From contig NZ_CANLXG010000001.1 of NCBI RefSeq assembly GCF_947495025.1, positions 806,001 through 870,000 of the forward strand: a stretch of 64,000 bases of DNA, read 5' to 3'. Below, piece after piece: positions 10,572 to 19,186 of the stretch. The notes under the pieces were generated by a model. The model saw only the letters and a program-made list of their open reading frames with translations. It searched no databases and was not told where the DNA came from. The translations under genes were made by a program, and so were the position numbers. The DNA is from an uncultured Roseobacter sp. Its GTDB lineage: Bacteria > Pseudomonadota > Alphaproteobacteria > Rhodobacterales > Rhodobacteraceae. Position 1 is the stretch's first letter, and each line of letters starts with the position of its first letter.

Positions 10572-11609
10572 ATGAATCTCAAGGAACTTTCAGAGCGGCT
10601 CGACCTGTCTCCCACCACGGTAAGCCGGGCGCTGAACGGGTACCCGGAGGTCAATGAGGCAACACGACGGCGCGTGACCGAAGCCGCCGAGCGGTACAAT
10701 TACCGCCCCAACGCCCGGGCACTGCATCTGGCCACCGGACGCTCAATGTCGATCGGCCACATTATTCCGTTTTCCAAACAGAACGAGATCGTGAACATCG
10801 TATTTGCGGATTTCATTGCCGGTGCCGGAGAGGTCTATTCACTCAACGGCTATAACATGACCCTGTCTGTCGTCCGTGATGATGAAGAGTTCGACACCTA
10901 TCGCAGGCTTGCCGAAACGGGCAGCGTCGACGGGCTGATCGTTCAGTCGCCCGTGTGCGATGATCCCCGGATCACACATCTGGCGCAACTCAGTGTGCCG
11001 TTTCTGGTGCACGGGCGCGCATCCGATATCGACACGCCCTATGCCTGGATGGACGTCAACAACACCCGCGCGCTTGAGGTTCTGACCGGTCATCTGCTGG
11101 ATCTCGGGCACCGGCGGATCGGGTTCATCAACGGGCAGGAAAAAATGGATTTTGCACAGCGGCGTCGTGCGGGGTATCTGCGTGCACTGGAAAAAGCAGG
11201 GATCGAACCGGATCCCGCGCTGATGCATTCGGTTGAAATGAGCGAGCAGAATGGTCACACATCGGCCAGCATAATGCTTGATCTCGACGAGCCCCCGACG
11301 GCTTTTGTTGCATCCTCGATCGTGCCTGCGCTGGGAATCCGGCGGGCTGTGAGCGCGCGGGGCCATGTGCTGGGACGGGATATCTCTGTAGCCTGTTTCG
11401 ACGACGACATCTCTTATCTCAGCAACGGGGGTGACCGGCCGGAATTTACGGCGGTCCGCTCTTCTGTGCGGGATGCCGGCCGCAGATGCGCGCAGATGCT
11501 GATTGACCGGATCAGAGCACCCGACGGCCCCCTGTGTCACGATCTGTGGGAAGCCGAACTGATCCTTGGCCAGTCCACCGGCCCCTGCCCCGAAGGATGT
11601 GTATCATGA
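10572..11609 (+). CDS. aglR: LacI-family transcriptional regulator of the agl operon
   Basis: DNA-binding repressor, 345 aa. The N-terminal helix-turn-helix reads LKELSERLDLSPTTVSRALN followed by a hinge (YRPNARALHLATGRS), then a periplasmic-binding-protein-like sensor domain (about 60-340) that would bind a sugar. It is divergent from aglE with a palindrome between, and overlaps the beta-glucosidase start by 4 bp (ATGA), so it is co-transcribed with it. Assignment as AglR rests on position; the inducer is unknown. Confidence 0.8.
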   Translation: MNLKELSERLDLSPTTVSRALNGYPEVNEATRRRVTEAAERYNYRPNARALHLATGRSMSIGHIIPFSKQNEIVNIVFADFIAGAGEVYSLNGYNMTLSVVRDDEEFDTYRRLAETGSVDGLIVQSPVCDDPRITHLAQLSVPFLVHGRASDIDTPYAWMDVNNTRALEVLTGHLLDLGHRRIGFINGQEKMDFAQRRRAGYLRALEKAGIEPDPALMHSVEMSEQNGHTSASIMLDLDEPPTAFVASSIVPALGIRRAVSARGHVLGRDISVACFDDDISYLSNGGDRPEFTAVRSSVRDAGRRCAQMLIDRIRAPDGPLCHDLWEAELILGQSTGPCPEGCVS

Positions 11610-12919
11610 AATTCAGCCGTTCCGATTTCCCGGCCGACTTCCGGTTTGCAGCTGCAACATCAAGCTATCAGATCGAAGGACATGCCTTTGGCGGTGCCGG
11701 CCGGACACACTGGGACACTTTCGCAGCTACTCCCGGGAATGTGGTGCGCGCAGAGCATGGGCAGACCGCCTGCGACCATTATCACCGCTGGAAAGAAGAC
11801 CTCGATCTGATGCAGGCCATGGGTCTGGATGCCTATCGGTTTTCCACCAGCTGGGCGCGTGTGATGCCCGAAGGGCGCGGGGCTGTGAACGCCGAAGGGC
11901 TGGATTTCTACGACCGTCTGGTCGACGGCATGCTGGCACGGGATCTGAAGCCCATGGCCACGCTTTACCACTGGGAGCTGCCAGCGGCGCTGGCGGATCT
12001 GGGCGGCTGGCGCAATCCGGACATCAGCCACTGGCTTGCCGATTTCGCCACTGTGATCATGGAGCGCATCGGCGACCGGGTGTTCAGCGTCGCGCCGATC
12101 AATGAGCCCTGGTGCGTGGCCTGGCTGTCGCATTTTCTGGGACTGCAGGCACCGGGCATGCGCGATATCAGCGCGGCGGCACACGCCATGCATCACGTTC
12201 TGACGGCCCACGGCAGGTCGGTTCAGGCCATGCGTGCACTGGGGATCAGCAACATCGGTGCGGTATGCAATTTTGAACATGTGATGCCCGTCGACGACAG
12301 CGAAGAGGCGCAGCGCGCGGCGGCCACCTATGAAGCGACTTACAACCGTTTCTTTGTGGGAGGGCTTTTCAGAGGCGAATACCCTGCAGAGGTCATGGAA
12401 GGGATCGAACCCTACATGCCGAAGGGCTGGCAGAATGACTTTGACCTCATCGGTCAGCCACTCGACTGGTTCGGGGTAAATTATTACACCTGCAAGAGAA
12501 TTGCTCCCGACAGCGGCGCCTGGCCCTCCCTGCAGGAAGTGCCTGGGCCGCTGCCAAAAACCCAGATGGGCTGGGAGATCGAACCTGATGGGCTGGAATA
12601 TATCCTGACCTGGTTACACCAGAATTATACCGGCGATCTGCCCGTTTACATTACGGAAAACGGTATGGCGAACGCCGATACACCGGACCGCCCTGACGAC
12701 GAACGCATGGCCTATCTCGACAGCCATCTTGCGGCTGCGCTGCGCGCGATCGACAAGGACGTACCCCTGGCCGGCTATACCTTCTGGTCGCTTATGGACA
12801 ACTACGAATGGTCGCTGGGTTACGAGAAACGCTTTGGCATGGTGCATGTGGATTTTGATACGCTCGAACGCACCCCCAAGGCGTCATATCATGCCGTCGC
12901 CGAGGCGCTGCGTCGCTGA
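11606..12919 (+). CDS. Beta-glucosidase (GH1)
   Basis: Cytoplasmic retaining glycosidase of family GH1 hydrolysing beta-glucosides or related beta-glycosides. About 437 aa from ATG 11606, preceded by GAAGGA and overlapping the regulator stop. Acid/base Glu167 in the NEP motif (APINEPW) and nucleophile Glu351 in ITENG are present, plus the N-terminal FRFAAATSSYQIEG signature. It carries no signal peptide. Coupled to a LacI regulator facing an alpha-glucoside operon, which suggests the locus handles mixed glucosides. Confidence 0.9.
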   Translation: MKFSRSDFPADFRFAAATSSYQIEGHAFGGAGRTHWDTFAATPGNVVRAEHGQTACDHYHRWKEDLDLMQAMGLDAYRFSTSWARVMPEGRGAVNAEGLDFYDRLVDGMLARDLKPMATLYHWELPAALADLGGWRNPDISHWLADFATVIMERIGDRVFSVAPINEPWCVAWLSHFLGLQAPGMRDISAAAHAMHHVLTAHGRSVQAMRALGISNIGAVCNFEHVMPVDDSEEAQRAAATYEATYNRFFVGGLFRGEYPAEVMEGIEPYMPKGWQNDFDLIGQPLDWFGVNYYTCKRIAPDSGAWPSLQEVPGPLPKTQMGWEIEPDGLEYILTWLHQNYTGDLPVYITENGMANADTPDRPDDERMAYLDSHLAAALRAIDKDVPLAGYTFWSLMDNYEWSLGYEKRFGMVHVDFDTLERTPKASYHAVAEALRR

Positions 12920-14173
12920 TCAGGGTTGAAACCATGCCGGCACGCCAAAGGGTGGCGTGTCGACGGTGCTGCCCGTCAGGCTTTCCAGAAACGCAACGAT
13001 CTGAGAAATCTGGCGCGCCTCCAGAACACGGGTGTCGCCCGGCACTACTGCGGCCTGACGCGCCATCTCCAGCCGGTCGTTCTGTATGACAAAATCGACG
13101 GCCGCGAGCCAGGGGATCTCTGGCAGGGCCGCGTCCGCCCGTGTCCATGTTTCGCGCGCGGCCTGCGGAGTCAGATGGTGGCGCACCGCCGCCTCCAGCG
13201 TGGGCCATGCACCATTGTGCCCATAGGGTGCGGTCAGCGCCACATTGCGCAGCATCGGTGTCCGGAACGCATAGGCATCCTCCAGACGATTGCTCTCGCT
13301 CATCCGCCCCACATCCCGCGCATAGGGGTCAAAAACGCGGGTCCGGCCCGGACCGAAAGCCGGCAGTCCGAGGGCATGGAATTCCTGATCCGACATCAGC
13401 GCCCCCGCATGGCAAGTGCTGCACCCAGCATCGCCATAAAAGAGCGCCATTCCGGCCTGCTGGTCGGGCGTCAGCGCAGAACTGTCACCGGCAAGATACT
13501 GATCGAAAGGACTGTCAAAGCTCGTCCATTCCACGGCCATAAAGGCAGCAAGCGCGTTGGCAATCTCGACGATTGTCACCTCTTCGGGTGCAGTGATGTG
13601 ATCAAAGGCTGCGACGAACCGCGGTCCATAGTCACCGGTTGTCCGCACGCGCTTTGCCAGAATGGGCCAGGCGTTGTCCATCCGGTCATGCACCGCACCG
13701 ATCACCTCATTTTCGCCCGGATTTCCGGCCATCTCAAACTGTGCTACCAGCGGGAAAACAGCCTGGGCTGCCAGCAATGAATTGAACCCTGTGGGCAGCC
13801 ATTCCTCGGCCGGTGAGTTGAAACCGTTGCCGTATATGTCCGATATGCTCAGACGCCCATCGTGAAACATCACTGTCAGATCCCGTGCGCCCAGGTTCCA
13901 GAGGCCCGGCGCGTTGCGCGGGATTCGTTTGCGCACGCGGTCAGCACCCGTGCCCGGTGTCCGTTCCGGCCCCAGCCCCTGCCCGCCTTCGCCGATGCCC
14001 AGAGACAGCCCGTCGCCGGTGCCGAGGTCGGGGTGATGGCAATGCGCACAGGAGATATTGCGGTTGCCGGAAAGCACCGTATCGTAGAACAGCGAATGGC
14101 CCAGAGCGGCCTGGGCGGGATCAAACTGAATGAAATCCGCCTGCGTCAGCGGCGGCGGCAGATCACCCGCCAT
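12920..14173 (-). CDS. Di-haem cytochrome c peroxidase / MauG-like protein
   Basis: Periplasmic di-haem protein of the bacterial cytochrome c peroxidase/MauG superfamily. Two haem-binding CXXCH motifs are visible: Cys42-Cys45-His46 (CAHCH) and Cys251-Cys254-His255 (CSTCH), counting from ATG 14173. The conserved YGHNGAWPTLEAAVRHH segment near the C-terminus also fits. The start is unclear: residues encoded just upstream (LVLSCFATLAMA) look like the end of a signal peptide, but no ATG, GTG or TTG lies in frame before them for hundreds of bases. A CTG at 14203 is the only reasonable candidate, and it would abut the divergent gene. It converges on the beta-glucosidase. Confidence 0.75.
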   Translation of the reverse strand: MAGDLPPPLTQADFIQFDPAQAALGHSLFYDTVLSGNRNISCAHCHHPDLGTGDGLSLGIGEGGQGLGPERTPGTGADRVRKRIPRNAPGLWNLGARDLTVMFHDGRLSISDIYGNGFNSPAEEWLPTGFNSLLAAQAVFPLVAQFEMAGNPGENEVIGAVHDRMDNAWPILAKRVRTTGDYGPRFVAAFDHITAPEEVTIVEIANALAAFMAVEWTSFDSPFDQYLAGDSSALTPDQQAGMALFYGDAGCSTCHAGALMSDQEFHALGLPAFGPGRTRVFDPYARDVGRMSESNRLEDAYAFRTPMLRNVALTAPYGHNGAWPTLEAAVRHHLTPQAARETWTRADAALPEIPWLAAVDFVIQNDRLEMARQAAVVPGDTRVLEARQISQIVAFLESLTGSTVDTPPFGVPAWFQP

Positions 14174-14206
14174 CGCAAGCGTTGCAAAGCAGGAGAGAAC
14201 CAGACC

Positions 14207-14677
14207 ATGCGCGCCGTATTTTTTGCCCTTGCCCTGATGTCCACGCCGGCTTTTGCCGAGATCGAGGCCGCGCGGGACATGATGGAGGAAGGTCTCTTTG
14301 AAGAGGCTTATGACGCGCTCTGGCCCGCGGCCCGGTCGGGCAATGCCGATGCCGAGGAGCTTATCGGCGTGATGTATGCCATGGGTCTTGGTGTTCCGCG
14401 GGACGATCAGCGCGCCTTTGAATGGTATCTGCGGTCGGCCATGAAAGGCCATCCCGGTGCGCAGTCGGGCATCGGCTGGTATTATGAGGTCGGGCGCGGC
14501 ATGCCCGCCCCCGACCTGGTGCGCGCATATATGTGGTACACGCTCAGCGCCATTGGCGGTGACCCCGACGCGGCGATCAGTCTTGAGGAAGTTGTGAAAA
14601 AGATGACGGCGGAAGAGATTGAGAAGGCGCATATTCTCGTCGCAGATTACAAGGTCTGGATGTACCCGTTCCGGTAA
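14207..14677 (+). CDS. Sel1-repeat periplasmic protein
   Basis: Small secreted protein of about 156 aa. The signal peptide MRAVFFALALMSTPAFA is cleaved before EIEAARD. Three Sel1/TPR-like repeats follow (AEELIGVMYAMGLGVPRDDQ, AQSGIGWYYEVGRGM, AYMWYTLSAIGG), so it is probably a protein-protein scaffold. AGGAGAG lies 9 nt before the ATG. It is divergent from the haem peroxidase gene with essentially no spacer, so their promoters must overlap the coding starts. Partner unknown. Confidence 0.75.
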   Translation: MRAVFFALALMSTPAFAEIEAARDMMEEGLFEEAYDALWPAARSGNADAEELIGVMYAMGLGVPRDDQRAFEWYLRSAMKGHPGAQSGIGWYYEVGRGMPAPDLVRAYMWYTLSAIGGDPDAAISLEEVVKKMTAEEIEKAHILVADYKVWMYPFR

Positions 14678-14682
14678 ATGGC

Positions 14683-14704
14683 GGGGCGGTCACATGACCG
14701 CCCC
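14683..14704. terminator. Stem-loop between convergent genes
   Basis: GGGGCGGTCA-CA-TGACCGCCCC is a perfect 10-bp inverted repeat. It lies between the Sel1-repeat gene stop and the TRAP receptor stop, positioned as a bidirectional terminator. No clear T run follows on either side. Confidence 0.55.
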
Positions 14705-14712
14705 AGCCGGTA

Positions 14713-15771
14713 TCAGTTCAGGTCGGCGTCGCGCGCAGCGTTCACATCGGCCTCAGCCTCTGCAACGGCGGCTGTCAGCGCGTCAAAGATTTCCTCTCCG
14801 CGGCCAACGTTGGCTTTGAACCAGTCAAACACCGGTGCAGCGCCCTCTTTGAAGGCTGCTTTCTGTTCGGGTGTCGGAACATAAAGATCACCACCCTCGG
14901 CCACGAACTGCTCATACGCAGCGATGGACTTGCGCTTGGGCGATGCAAAGGTTGCCTGCTGGAGCGCATAAAAACCATCGACCACGACGCGGCGCATGTC
15001 TTCAGGCATCGAGTTGAATTTCTCGTTGTTCATCCACCACAGCGCACCCATGTAAGCATGTCCGTCCAGCGTGACATATTTCAGGCCCGCATCGGGGAAT
15101 TTCATCCCCATGATGTCGGTGATACCGTTCTTGGACCCCTCAACCACACCGGTCTGGAAGGACGTGAAGAGCTCGGGCCACGGGATCGGCGTCGGGGCAG
15201 CGCCCAGCGCTTTGACCAGTTCCTGCGGCAGGTCCGCAACCACCGTCCGGATTTTCAGGCCTTCCATGTCCGCCGGCTCTGCAACACGGCGTTTGGTATT
15301 GGCAAAGTTGCGCCAGCCGCCTGTGTTACCGATCGTCATCAGACGGATGCTGTCACCGGAATCTTCAAGAGCCATCTCACGCATCTTGCGGGTGAAATCG
15401 CCCGAAAGGACATGCTCGGCGATCCGGTCATCCGCCATCAGATACGGCAGGTCAAGCACCTGAACATAAGGGAAAATGCCGGATGCGCCGCCCGACGTGG
15501 ACACATAGACGTCGATCGTGCCGTCTGCCACGCCCTGCAGACATTCAGCGCCGTTGCCGCACAGCTGTGTGCCGATAAAAAGCTCCACTTCGATGGCGCC
15601 GTTGGAGGCTGCCTCGACGTAGTTTTTGAATACAACAAGACCGTCATAGTCTTCGTCGTTCTCGTTGGAGTTGGCCGTCGCACGGATCGAGAAATCCGCT
15701 GCGGCTGCCGACATCGCCGACCCGGCCAGCATGGCCGCTACCGTCAGCGATTTCAGGGTTGTTCTGATCAT
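14713..15771 (-). CDS. TRAP transporter solute-binding protein (DctP family)
   Basis: Periplasmic receptor of a TRAP importer. The true start is ATG 15771, because the extra upstream codons are the Shine-Dalgarno itself (GGGAGGA). Signal peptide MIRTTLKSLTVAAMLAGSAM...AAA, then a DctP domain of about 330 aa with the conserved Arg-containing stretch (GLKIRTV). Two cysteines in CGNGAEC may form a disulfide. It is the last gene of the six-gene smo/TRAP operon. The ligand is not readable; context suggests sulfoquinovose or its glyceride (inference). Confidence 0.87.
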   Translation of the reverse strand: MIRTTLKSLTVAAMLAGSAMSAAAADFSIRATANSNENDEDYDGLVVFKNYVEAASNGAIEVELFIGTQLCGNGAECLQGVADGTIDVYVSTSGGASGIFPYVQVLDLPYLMADDRIAEHVLSGDFTRKMREMALEDSGDSIRLMTIGNTGGWRNFANTKRRVAEPADMEGLKIRTVVADLPQELVKALGAAPTPIPWPELFTSFQTGVVEGSKNGITDIMGMKFPDAGLKYVTLDGHAYMGALWWMNNEKFNSMPEDMRRVVVDGFYALQQATFASPKRKSIAAYEQFVAEGGDLYVPTPEQKAAFKEGAAPVFDWFKANVGRGEEIFDALTAAVAEAEADVNAARDADLN

Positions 15772-15802
15772 ATAGTATCCTCCCATTGGATCTTGTTTAT
15801 AC

Positions 15803-17098
15803 TCAGTTCGCGAAACCCGTCAGACGCGGGATCGTCATGGAAATCGGCTCGAAATAGGTGATCAGGAAGATCACCACGACTTCAACAGCCAGGAACGGCA
15901 GAATTGCCCTCGAGATCGCCTCAACACGTTCACCGGAAACTGATGAGGCAACAAAAAGCACCAGCCCCATAGGCGGTGTTGCAAGACCCACCGTGAGGTT
16001 CACGCTCATGATGATGGCAAAGTGGATCGGATCCACACCCAGCTCGACAAAGATCGGGCCAAGAATGGGGCCGAGAATGATGATCGCCGGGCCCGCATCT
16101 AGAAACATCCCCACCACAAACAGCAACAGGTTGATCAGCAGCAACAGGATCAGCGGGTTGGACGTCAGCGACAGGACAAACTCGGCCATCGCCTCGGGCG
16201 CATGGCTGAGGCTGACAACCGTTTTGAACGCCATCGCAGCACCAACCAGCAACAGCACAACAGCCGATGTCAGGCCAGAGCGGCCCAGCACATCGGGCAG
16301 ATCACTGAGCTTCAGCGTGCGCATGACAAACAGGCCGATAAAGAGCGCATAGGCAACGGCAACGGCCGCCGCCTCCGTTGGCGTAAAAACACCCGCGAGG
16401 ATACCACCAAGAATGATGACAGGTGTCAGCAGCGGGAAAAAGGCCTTGAGGCTCGCCTGCCCCCGCTCGCCCCAGCTGTGTTTTTTGGTGGCGACGGGGA
16501 AGTCGTATTTATCCGCCTGAAGTTTGACCATCAGCATCAGACCAAGTCCGACGAGGATACCCGGCACGATGCCCGCGAGAAAGAGTGCTGCAACGCTTTC
16601 GCCCATGACATAGGCGTAGATGATCATGATGCCCGACGGCGGAATGATCGGCCCGATCACGGAACTGGCCGCCGTGATTGCGGCGGCGAATTTACGTGTA
16701 TAGCCCTGCTTTTCCATGGCCGGGATCAGCATGGATCCGAGCGCTGACGTGTCCGCCACAGCCGAACCGGACAGACCGGCAAAAAGCATGGAGCTGAGAA
16801 TATTCACGTGCGCCAGGCCACCCCGGAAATGCCCCATCATCGCCTGGCTGAACTCCACCAGACGCATGGTGATGCCACCGCGGTTCATCAGCTCGCCCGC
16901 CAGCATAAAGAACGGGATCGCCATCAGCGGAAAGCTGTCCATCCCGTTGTAAACATTGCGGTAGAGCAGTGTGATGTCCTTGGTACTGAATTCCGGGTCC
17001 AGCCAGAGAAGCAGTCCGGGCGCAGCCAGCAACCCAAAGAACACCGGCAGGCCGATCATCAGGAAGACGAGGAAAAGCGGAAGGAACCAGACCAGCAT
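15803..17098 (-). CDS. TRAP transporter large permease (DctM family)
   Basis: Inner-membrane ion-coupled permease of a TRAP importer. 431 aa with about twelve hydrophobic helices. Family motifs are visible: PVFFGLLAAPGLLLW near the N-terminus, GLSGSAVADTSALGSMLIP, and PPSGIMIIYAY in the transport core. Its ATG overlaps the stop of the small permease (TAATG), indicating translational coupling, and the receptor gene follows 31 bp later. Confidence 0.92.
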   Translation of the reverse strand: MLVWFLPLFLVFLMIGLPVFFGLLAAPGLLLWLDPEFSTKDITLLYRNVYNGMDSFPLMAIPFFMLAGELMNRGGITMRLVEFSQAMMGHFRGGLAHVNILSSMLFAGLSGSAVADTSALGSMLIPAMEKQGYTRKFAAAITAASSVIGPIIPPSGIMIIYAYVMGESVAALFLAGIVPGILVGLGLMLMVKLQADKYDFPVATKKHSWGERGQASLKAFFPLLTPVIILGGILAGVFTPTEAAAVAVAYALFIGLFVMRTLKLSDLPDVLGRSGLTSAVVLLLVGAAMAFKTVVSLSHAPEAMAEFVLSLTSNPLILLLLINLLLFVVGMFLDAGPAIIILGPILGPIFVELGVDPIHFAIIMSVNLTVGLATPPMGLVLFVASSVSGERVEAISRAILPFLAVEVVVIFLITYFEPISMTIPRLTGFAN

Positions 17099-17688
17099 TA
17101 TTCAGCCCCCACCTGTTCTTCGAGGGACACAGGCGGCAGATGATCTTCGCCCCCCATCATGCGCACAAGCGCGCGCAGGATCAGCTCGACGTTCACCGAT
17201 ATCAGCAGAACGACGCCGACCAGCAATGAGGCCATCATCCAGCTGCGCGGGACCCTGAACCAGTTCTCGAAACTCATGTCTGTAGGCAAGTAGAGCGAGG
17301 CAGTCGCAAACCGCCCGGCAAAACCCGTTACTTCAGACCATCCGATGCGCACTGCGACGATCAGCACCAGCAGACTCATGAAAAGCAGAAGCAGGGACAA
17401 AAGCGCGCCGACCGCTTTGGGCAGCAGACGCACCAGCGTATCAATCGACACAAAGCCCCCCCGGCGAAACGCCGTGGGAGCCATAAGTCCCGTCATCCAG
17501 AGCATGCAGAAACGCGCGGCCTCGTCCGGCCATGGCAGGGCGTTGTTAAGGGCGTAGCGATAAAATACCTGTATCAGGATTGCGACCACCATAGCGGCCA
17601 CAGCGACGACGCCTATAACCCGGCCAACCGCCAGAACGGCCTCGTTGACCAGCCGGAGCGGTGTCATAACCGCCAGCAGTGCACCCAT
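17098..17688 (-). CDS. TRAP transporter small permease (DctQ family)
   Basis: Membrane partner of the DctM-type permease. 196 aa with four predicted transmembrane segments and the motif YALNNALPWPDEAARFCMLWM typical of DctQ proteins. It begins 77 bp downstream of the flavin reductase stop; that spacer holds two near-identical stem-loops. It is co-directional with smoCBA and therefore probably part of the same transcript. Confidence 0.88.
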   Translation of the reverse strand: MGALLAVMTPLRLVNEAVLAVGRVIGVVAVAAMVVAILIQVFYRYALNNALPWPDEAARFCMLWMTGLMAPTAFRRGGFVSIDTLVRLLPKAVGALLSLLLLFMSLLVLIVAVRIGWSEVTGFAGRFATASLYLPTDMSFENWFRVPRSWMMASLLVGVVLLISVNVELILRALVRMMGGEDHLPPVSLEEQVGAE

Positions 17689-17709
17689 GAGGCGCCTCCT
17701 CCCTGTTGC

Positions 17710-17747
17710 CCGGGTTTTCCCCGGATCAGATTGCGGGTTTTCCCCGC
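17710..17747. repeat. Twin 15-bp stem-loops in the smoA-TRAP spacer
   Basis: CCGGG-TTTTC-CCCGG (17710-17724) and GCGGG-TTTTC-CCCGC (17733-17747) share the exact 13-mer CGGGTTTTCCCCG with a 23-bp period. On the transcribed (minus) strand each gives a 5-bp GC stem with a GAAAA loop. They could act in mRNA processing or differential expression of the two operon halves (inference). Confidence 0.6.
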
Positions 17748-17765
17748 GGTACCATTGGCGCGTCT

Positions 17766-18293
17766 TCAGACGTCTTTGTCAAACTGTCCGAAGCCCCCCT
17801 GGCAAAAAATCAGCGCATCCCCCTCCCGGAACGCGGCAGCCCTTACCCGTGCGACAACAATCGAATGGTCGCCGGCGTCGTGAATATCCTGTGTTTCGCA
17901 CTCAAAGCGCGCCAGACAGCCTCCCAGCAGCGGCACGCCATATGCATTGACCGCAACATCCAGCCCGTCAAACGCAGCGCCCGATTTTGCAAAACCCATC
18001 GCGATATGCGCCTGGTCGGCACCCATCACGTGAACCGCAAAATGCTTTGCGTTGATAAAATGATCATAACGCCCCGATGATTTGGCAGGGCACCACAAAA
18101 CCAGCGCCGGGTCGAGCGATACGCTGGAGAAAGAGTTGACGGTCATGCCGATCGGGCCGTCATCCGTCATCGCGGTGATTACGGTCACACCTGTGGCAAA
18201 ACGGCCAAAAGCATCGCGCAGGTCCCGGGCGTTTGCAGCGTCAGGCACAAACTGCTGCATCTGAGTCATCTGGAGCGATCCGTCAGCCATCAT
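17766..18293 (-). CDS. smoA: NAD(P)H:FMN reductase, flavin partner of the monooxygenase (SmoA-like)
   Basis: Short-chain flavin reductase of the HpaC/flavin_reduct family, supplying reduced FMN to a flavin-dependent monooxygenase. 175 aa. The family pattern FATGVTVITAMTDDGPIGMTVNSFSSVSLDP is split across the N-terminal half, with the FMN-contact region around residues 45-60. The start overlaps the aldo-keto reductase stop by 4 bp. Order monooxygenase-AKR-flavin reductase matches smoC-smoB-smoA of the Agrobacterium sulfoquinovose pathway (established knowledge). Assignment to that pathway is inferred from order and family. Confidence 0.75.
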   Translation of the reverse strand: MMADGSLQMTQMQQFVPDAANARDLRDAFGRFATGVTVITAMTDDGPIGMTVNSFSSVSLDPALVLWCPAKSSGRYDHFINAKHFAVHVMGADQAHIAMGFAKSGAAFDGLDVAVNAYGVPLLGGCLARFECETQDIHDAGDHSIVVARVRAAAFREGDALIFCQGGFGQFDKDV

Positions 18294-19186
18294 GGCACCT
18301 CGTATCCGTTTGCCGCCTCGTAAAGCTCAAACCAGGTCTGGCGGTCCATACTGACCCGGAGCGCATCGCCGAACGTCGCAATGCGTGAAAGCGTGTTTGT
18401 GCCCATCACCGGCAGAATGCCCGCCGGATGCGCCAGCAGCCAGGCCACGGCAACCGCCGCACGATCAACGCCCTGGTCAGCAGCGATGGCATCCATGCGC
18501 GTCGCAACATCGCTGGTTTCAGTCATCAGACTTCCGCCGCCCAGCGGGGACCAGGCCATGGGCGCAATGCCGTGCATCTGAAGATGGGCCAGATCGCCGT
18601 TGGTATAGCTGTCGCGTGCGGCAAGGCTCAGTTCTATCTGGTTGGTCACCAGTTTGTTTGTCATCGCCGACTGCAGCAGATCCCAGTCCCAGGGGCGGAA
18701 ATTGGACACGCCTGCATTCCGGATCTTGCCGCCCGCGATCAGCGCATCGAGCGCAGCGCCGGTCTCGGCTGCGTCCATCATCGGATCGGGGCGATGGATC
18801 AGCAGGAGATCAATGTGATCAATCCCCATATAGTTCAACGACGCCTCAACAGAGGCAGTGATATGAGCCGCGGACGTATCGTAATACTTTACCCGCCGGT
18901 CACTGTATTTTCCGATGGGTGCCACGATATCACACTTGGTGACGATCTCGAGCTGATCGCGCAGGCCGGGACTCTGCCGCAGGCAGGCACCAAGCACTTC
19001 TTCGGCAGCATAACCGCCGTAAATGTCAGCCTGGTCCATCGTGGTAATGCCCTGTTCAAGGCAGGCATCAATTTTCGCCCGCACATGTTCGGGTGACGTG
19101 TTGCTGTCATCGGCAAGACGCCACATACCATATACGATACGGCTGACCTCAAGGCTTTCAGAGAGGGTCACACGGGGCATTTTCAT
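18290..19186 (-). CDS. smoB: Aldo-keto reductase (SmoB-like, 6-dehydroglucose reductase candidate)
   Basis: NADPH-dependent aldo-keto reductase of the YdhF type, 298 aa. Catalytic tetrad elements are visible: Asp and Tyr in MDQADIYGGY, Lys in IVTKCDI, His in LLIHRPD; the C-terminal cofactor loop reads MGTNTLSRI. In the sulfo-SMO pathway SmoB reduces 6-oxo-glucose, made by oxidative desulfonation of sulfoquinovose, to glucose. GGAGAG precedes the ATG. It overlaps the monooxygenase stop and the flavin reductase start by 4 bp each, so all three are tightly coupled. Confidence 0.78.
   Translation of the reverse strand: MKMPRVTLSESLEVSRIVYGMWRLADDSNTSPEHVRAKIDACLEQGITTMDQADIYGGYAAEEVLGACLRQSPGLRDQLEIVTKCDIVAPIGKYSDRRVKYYDTSAAHITASVEASLNYMGIDHIDLLLIHRPDPMMDAAETGAALDALIAGGKIRNAGVSNFRPWDWDLLQSAMTNKLVTNQIELSLAARDSYTNGDLAHLQMHGIAPMAWSPLGGGSLMTETSDVATRMDAIAADQGVDRAAVAVAWLLAHPAGILPVMGTNTLSRIATFGDALRVSMDRQTWFELYEAANGYEVP

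Noticed and set aside
14174..14632. Long upstream extension of the haem peroxidase frame
   Set aside because: It runs antisense through the Sel1-repeat gene, which has a signal peptide and ribosome site; only the last few codons could be signal peptide.
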